Of a stretch of 64,000 nucleotides of DNA, positions 55,701 through 61,700 are shown piece by piece. The position numbers were made by a program, and so were the translations under genes. Under the pieces are notes generated by a model that saw only the letters and a program-made list of their open reading frames with translations, had not been told where the DNA came from and did no database searches. This DNA comes from Hemicentrotus pulcherrimus (Eukaryota > Echinodermata > Echinoidea > Camarodonta > Strongylocentrotidae). The stretch covers positions 127,313 through 191,312 of the forward strand of contig BEXV01000446.1 in NCBI GenBank assembly GCA_003118195.1, written 5' to 3'. Position 1 is the first letter of the stretch. Each line of letters begins with the position of its first letter.

Positions 55701-58700
55701 CTGACGACCTCAGGATGTCAAAACTGTGACTTGATTAATCTTCAGGGGCATGGGGATTTCCCACCATATTGATTAGACGAAACCTCTCAATCATTATTGT
55801 CTCAACCAACTTATCTAGGCCAAATATGACGAGTATGGTTCCGAACTCGCAAACCATGTTCACACTGGACAGAACCCTCAAACAAATGATTTCCTCTAAT
55901 AACAGCTCTGTTCAATTCTAAAGTAGCAATTTTCCTTTACATATAGTTCTTGAGAAAGGAAATGAATCTATAATGGACAGAAAAGATAACAAATGAAGGA
56001 GATTTCAGAAAAGCAAGAGTAAAACGATCAGTCATCAACACAATAAGAAAGAGACAAATGCAATTTGTTGGTCATGTTATATACAGAAAGAATCTAAAAA
56101 AAAAACATTAACAGGGAAGAGAAGCAAGGGAATGCAATAACCTCACATGTTTGCAAAGCCTGAACAAATTGTCAACAAAAAATGAAATCAGCAATAGCAG
56201 CTTTTAAGATGATGATATATTAGGGGAGTAGTTGGAGGGCTTCATGTATGGTAACTCCTCAAGGAAATCTTCTTATTCTTCAGTCTTCATTGAGCACTGA
56301 CTGAACCACAGGGTGATAGATGATCAATCAAGGGATCCAGGGCCAAACTCTACTTTATATCAAGTAACCTTTCAATTTTGAATGGTTTATGCAAAGTGCT
56401 ATCAAATAAATAAGCTTATAGGTAAAGTCCAGTATTGGAAACGCCCAAATTTCAAAAAATGAAATGGAAGCTCTCATTACCAATCATGTGAAATAATATG
56501 TTTTGATTAATACATGATGATACAAAAATTGTCGGGAAACCACCTACTAATTCATATATTTGGTAAATTTGTTTCTCTCATGGTCTGTGGGAGATATAGG
56601 GTAGTTCCATATACATCTTTCTGTGTATAGTGCTTGTATCTTTACGAAGAATGGGTCAAATTTCTTATCATTTTGATGATTCCAGAACCATGCAGATGCT
56701 AGATGCTAGATGATCAACCTTTTCTGATCGATTCCACAACGTTTCTTTCACAATGCAATCGCATGACCATAACTGGCCTTTACCTTCAGAGACCATGCAA
56801 TCAAAGCTTCAATAAACTAAGTCATGTACCATGAAGTGCTCTTTCAAAGGCCAGAAGATGGATTTGACTGGTTGCCCAGTCCCTTGGGTTCGTCCTGTAC
56901 AGACACAAACATACTGGACAAATTTAGTCCCTGCCTTCAGAGCCGACCTCGCAAGCAAAACTAGGATCTTCGATCAAGTGTGAATGCTGCATTAAACCAG
57001 AAAGACTGACTTAATTGGTCCTGAGAGACAAAGATACTTCCGCAGCCATATGGGATGACAGGCCCAACTTCTGACTATCTTTGCTCAGTTCCTTGTTAAG
57101 AACATGGAGGTAATTATAGGGATGAGGTATACATGGGTCATTGACATGGGGGTAAATGAACCACAGAGATGATTTCATTTATATTGCTGACAGTTATCGG
57201 AGTAGTAAAATATCACAGGCTGAGACATTTGAGGTCCAGATTGAGGGTTCAGACATCATTTTGAGAGAAATTTAATCTCAAGCAGATTATGAGAGAAGAG
57301 GGTAAAATTATACTGTATGTAAGATGGACAATGTGGCAAGATAGGGAGGGGAGAAAGAAAATTAGAAAGAGAAAAAGATGAAGGAGAGATGTCAAGGTAT
57401 AGAAATACAAAACAAGAGGGAAAGGGGAAAGAGAGGGAGAAAAGGGAGAGGGTGCAATAGGTATTTCACCAGACTAAAGTGATTATTTGACTTCCTCGGA
57501 AAGATGACCCTGCCTTCTCATATATCACCATCAATTCATCTAAGGTAAAAACTTTAAAAATTACAAGCCTAATCATGACATATATTTATACCTGACAGAG
57601 TTTGAAAACATATAAAAAATTGAGTAAAATACTCTTGCCTCATAGATATAAAAAAATATCAAAGGCTGTTGTTGATCTAACAATACCATTAAGCCATTTC
57701 TTTTTAACATTAGTACATGAGAAAATGACTTCTGCTTTGCAAGGCTTTCCTGGAGGGTCCAGTCTCTTTTCCAGAAGAAAATATTTCTGTTGGATTTGTC
57801 CCAAAATTGGCAACAGTCCCACTTTATTGGCCGGGTAGTGATTATGTGGGTTCCACTATACAGGTATGTATGGGTATGAACTTGACACCATGGTTGTTCA
57901 TGCCTGTCTAACATGCAAACTACGTGTTGATATTCTAGGCTACGCGTTACAGGTCACCGACCTTCCTAAGGCACTACTCCCTCGCTCAAGCTTCCTCGGT
58001 ACATCACTTCTACCATAACCGCAAACATGTACGTCACTGGGAACCCTAGCTGGCTCAACTATAGTATTAGTGAATTCTATGCTTGGTATTTATGGTGAAG
58101 CACTCCATCAAATGGTGACTGAACTTTATTTAGAAGATGATTTTATGGTGTTAAAAAGAAATTGACAGCAGTGTCTCCAGGGTTTACAATTTTTTTTTTT
58201 TTTTCAAAGACAGTTTTTAATAAAAAAATTATATGTCTGAACAAGGAGGATCATGTTTTCTTCCACTCTTAAATTTGAACTCGCTGCTTGCAACAGCCTG
58301 GAATCAAAACATAGAAGGAAAGAAGGGAAGAGCCTACATAACTGTCACAATTTTCATGAGAACAGGAATTAAAATATGAACACCCATATCCAGTTACAAA
58401 GTTTCATTCATATTCTATTAAAATAACTTGTTGCTAGGGTCAGAATTAATGTCAGTCTAGACTTATAATGAGATATTGAGGTGAGGTCCAGATCAGGTGC
58501 AGATTTAGAGCACACAAGCAATATGAAGCATGGACAAATTCTAAGACTAGAAGCATGTAGGAAACCACTGATTTTACATAATTTTAACTCCCATATCCAA
58601 ATAAAAAGTTTCATGAATACATTATGAAAGTAACTAAAGGGTTAACAATTATCATTACTCTAGTCTTACAACCTCATTGCACGAGGTCCAGATCAGCTGA

Positions 58701-61700
58701 AGATTGAATTATTGAACTGTTTAAGACTAGGAGCTTGGAGGATGCAACTGATTTGAGAATATTTTAACTCGCATATCCAAATAAAACATTTTAATATTAT
58801 ATCATGAAAGTAAGTAACGGTTCATCAGCATGACAGTCTTACAACCACATTGCACCAGGTCCAGGTCCAGGGCCCTGTTTAATAAAAACTTGTTATCAAT
58901 AACAAGTTACAATAACTATTATGAGCTACTGAAATTGTGGCATCTCATTGGCTGAAAGCAAATTTGTTATAGAAACGAAACTTGTCATTGATACCAAGTT
59001 ATATGAAACAGGGCCGAGATCAGCTGAAGATTGCTTACAAACAACTGGCATTCCATAGAACTATTTTAGACTAGGAGCTTGTAGGAAGCAACTGATTTGA
59101 AACACTTGACTTCTAGCTAGCTACCTGAAAGGAGAGCAATCAGTCTGAGGAACTACCCTCTAGTAGACTTCAATGAGTCAGAAGGAACATCTTCCATCGA
59201 ATCCACCTACGTCACTAGACCATTTCACCGTGAAAGAGGAAACACACAGCTGAAGGAGCTCCTCTCACCTACCACAAGTCCCCTCTTCTTTCTCAGAAGG
59301 TACTGCTGAATGAGGCTTACTCCTCAGGCCTACCCCTAAGGCCTAACATTTGATTAATTAGTACCTGCTCTACTACTCGACCACAAAAGGCAAGGCAATC
59401 AATAAATGATCATTATCAAGCCAGATTAGATGGATATAAACAGGTGAAGGAATGACTTACTGATGAGGATCGAGGATCAGAGTAAAAGCGATCAGGTATC
59501 ATGCCTCCAAACTTCTTCAAACATGAATGGGAAGTGACTCATTAGACTGAGAGTAGCTCGCTAATTTCTCCTTCTTCCTCTTCTTCGTTGGTGGTGTAAG
59601 AATTGGGATTATTGCTGAGCAAGAGGTATTGCAAGATCGACCTTGTATCCAACAAAATTGCAATGCAATTTCACATCAAACTACATGCTCAATTTGAGAA
59701 AGAAATAATGTGTGGGCAAGTGTGCGAGAGAATTTATGAATGTAAACATTTGAGAATGTTAAAATTTGAAGTAGTGCCAAAATCTATAAATACAACAAAG
59801 CCATGTTGCCCTACAAATAGGATGCCATCAAAGTCGCTACTTTGTGGCACAGTTTTTAAACATTCTTGGGACGTCTTGAAAAAGTACCTTTTTTACAGAG
59901 ACTTGAATGTGTTTCCTTTGTTAGTCTGACTGAACAATTCAAAAAGCATGATACATCTCTTCTTCTTCTTTCAAATTTTAGCTTTTCAGAAGCATCAAGG
60001 GAGAATGCAGAGAATGTTATATTTTTACAACTGCAATAAGATGCACCATCAATGCAGCTTTCAAGAGGAAAACATCTCACTTAAACTTCAAGAGGACTTC
60101 TCACAGACTCTTGTGACTCACAAGTCTGAACAGCATGAGGAGTTGTCCGATGCAGAATTTGGGCTCTTTTTAATTGCTGCTGTCACAGGGGAAACACAGA
60201 AAATGTTATATATAGACAAGTGAATATAGGTGAGATGATAATACTGCTTCTGAAAGGTGGTGTCTTTTCTCCATGACTCAAGCTACATAACAGCAGGAGG
60301 AGTTCTGTGGTTCACAATTCAAACTCTTTTCTTTAATTATACCAGCACAATGGAAAGGCAAAACAAGAATTTTAATATAGCCAACTGCATTTATTGCAAC
60401 AATTGATACTACTTTTCAGGAAACATCACACTACAGTCACTAGAATTTCAGGATTTGTCAAAGACCCTGACTCATGTATCTTCAAAGAATGAGGAGTTCT
60501 CTAAAACTGCCTTTTATATCAGGATAGCTGATGGGCTTCTCACTTTAACTTTAGGAAAAAAATTATGTGACTGAAGTGTCTCAATAGTATGATCAATTCA
60601 GACTGCTCAGAGTTCCAAGTTTTTTAAAAATAAATTGCCTCTATTATAGAGAAACACATAATGTTAAAAGGGAGACTCCTGCAATAAGCCACAATCATAA
60701 TACTGCTTTTTATGGGGTTCTCACTTTAACTTTGAGCTGTATTTCTGTAAGACTCAAGTATCTTAACAGCACAAGGAGTTCAGACGGCTGAAAATTTGGG
60801 CTTATTTATTGCCACTGTCATAGGGGAAACACAAAAATGTTACAATAGACAACTGCAATAACAGGTGATGCTAATACTTTTGATGAGCTGCACACATTAA
60901 CTTTTGGAATCCTTTTTATGTGAATCATGCATCTAAACAGCATGAGCAGTTCAGACAGCACAGAATTTGAGTTCCTTTTTAATTGCCATATACTGCACAG
61001 GCAAAATACAAAAATATTAAATATAGATGACTGCAATTAGAAGCGATAATAACAATTTCAATGTGCTTCTCACTTTTGCTTTAGGAGGTCTTTTGGTGTG
61101 ACTCAAACATATAATGAGCATGAGGAGTTCGGACGGCTCAGAGGAAGAGGTGGAAATCAAGTGTCATGTTCTTCACAATCACACAAGAGAGGGAAAGGAA
61201 AGCTACTCGTGCAGAGAGAGGACAAACTCCAGCAGCTTCAGTCTGTAGCATCAAGTCCAAGCAAGCGGAAATCAACGAATTGGATTCTAGATAAATACCA
61301 ACATACCCAAAGGACTAGTAAGGTATTTCTCATAGGAGCAGGATGAATTCTGGTAACATTTGCAAAGCATTCACAATACTTTACTTAAAATGTATGAAAT
61401 AATGAATTGGATTCTGAATAAATGCCGACAACCCATTGTTTAGAAGGGAATAACACTTAAAGGCCTATTGTCATCAGCTCTAGTTTGCCAAATAGCCTGC
61501 TATTTCTGATTCTGGAAATTAGCCCGATCACGAAATAGCAAGCTATTTGGCAGGTGAAGATGTAAATAGCAGGCTATTTGTTTGGGAAATCTTCCCAAGG
61601 TATCTTGGGCTAGTTTGCAAAATACATGTGTAGCCTGCTATTTGTTCTGTCCGTCTTCACAAACCTGAAGACTTGCACTATGAGTGAACACTGAGCAAAA

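Noticed and set aside
57573..57914. 113-codon minus ORF
   Set aside because: No recognisable domain; in the v1-v2 intron without matching phase.
59603..60223. Plus-strand ORFs of 108 and 91 codons
   Set aside because: No domain or splice context; the second overlaps the seven-copy repeat.
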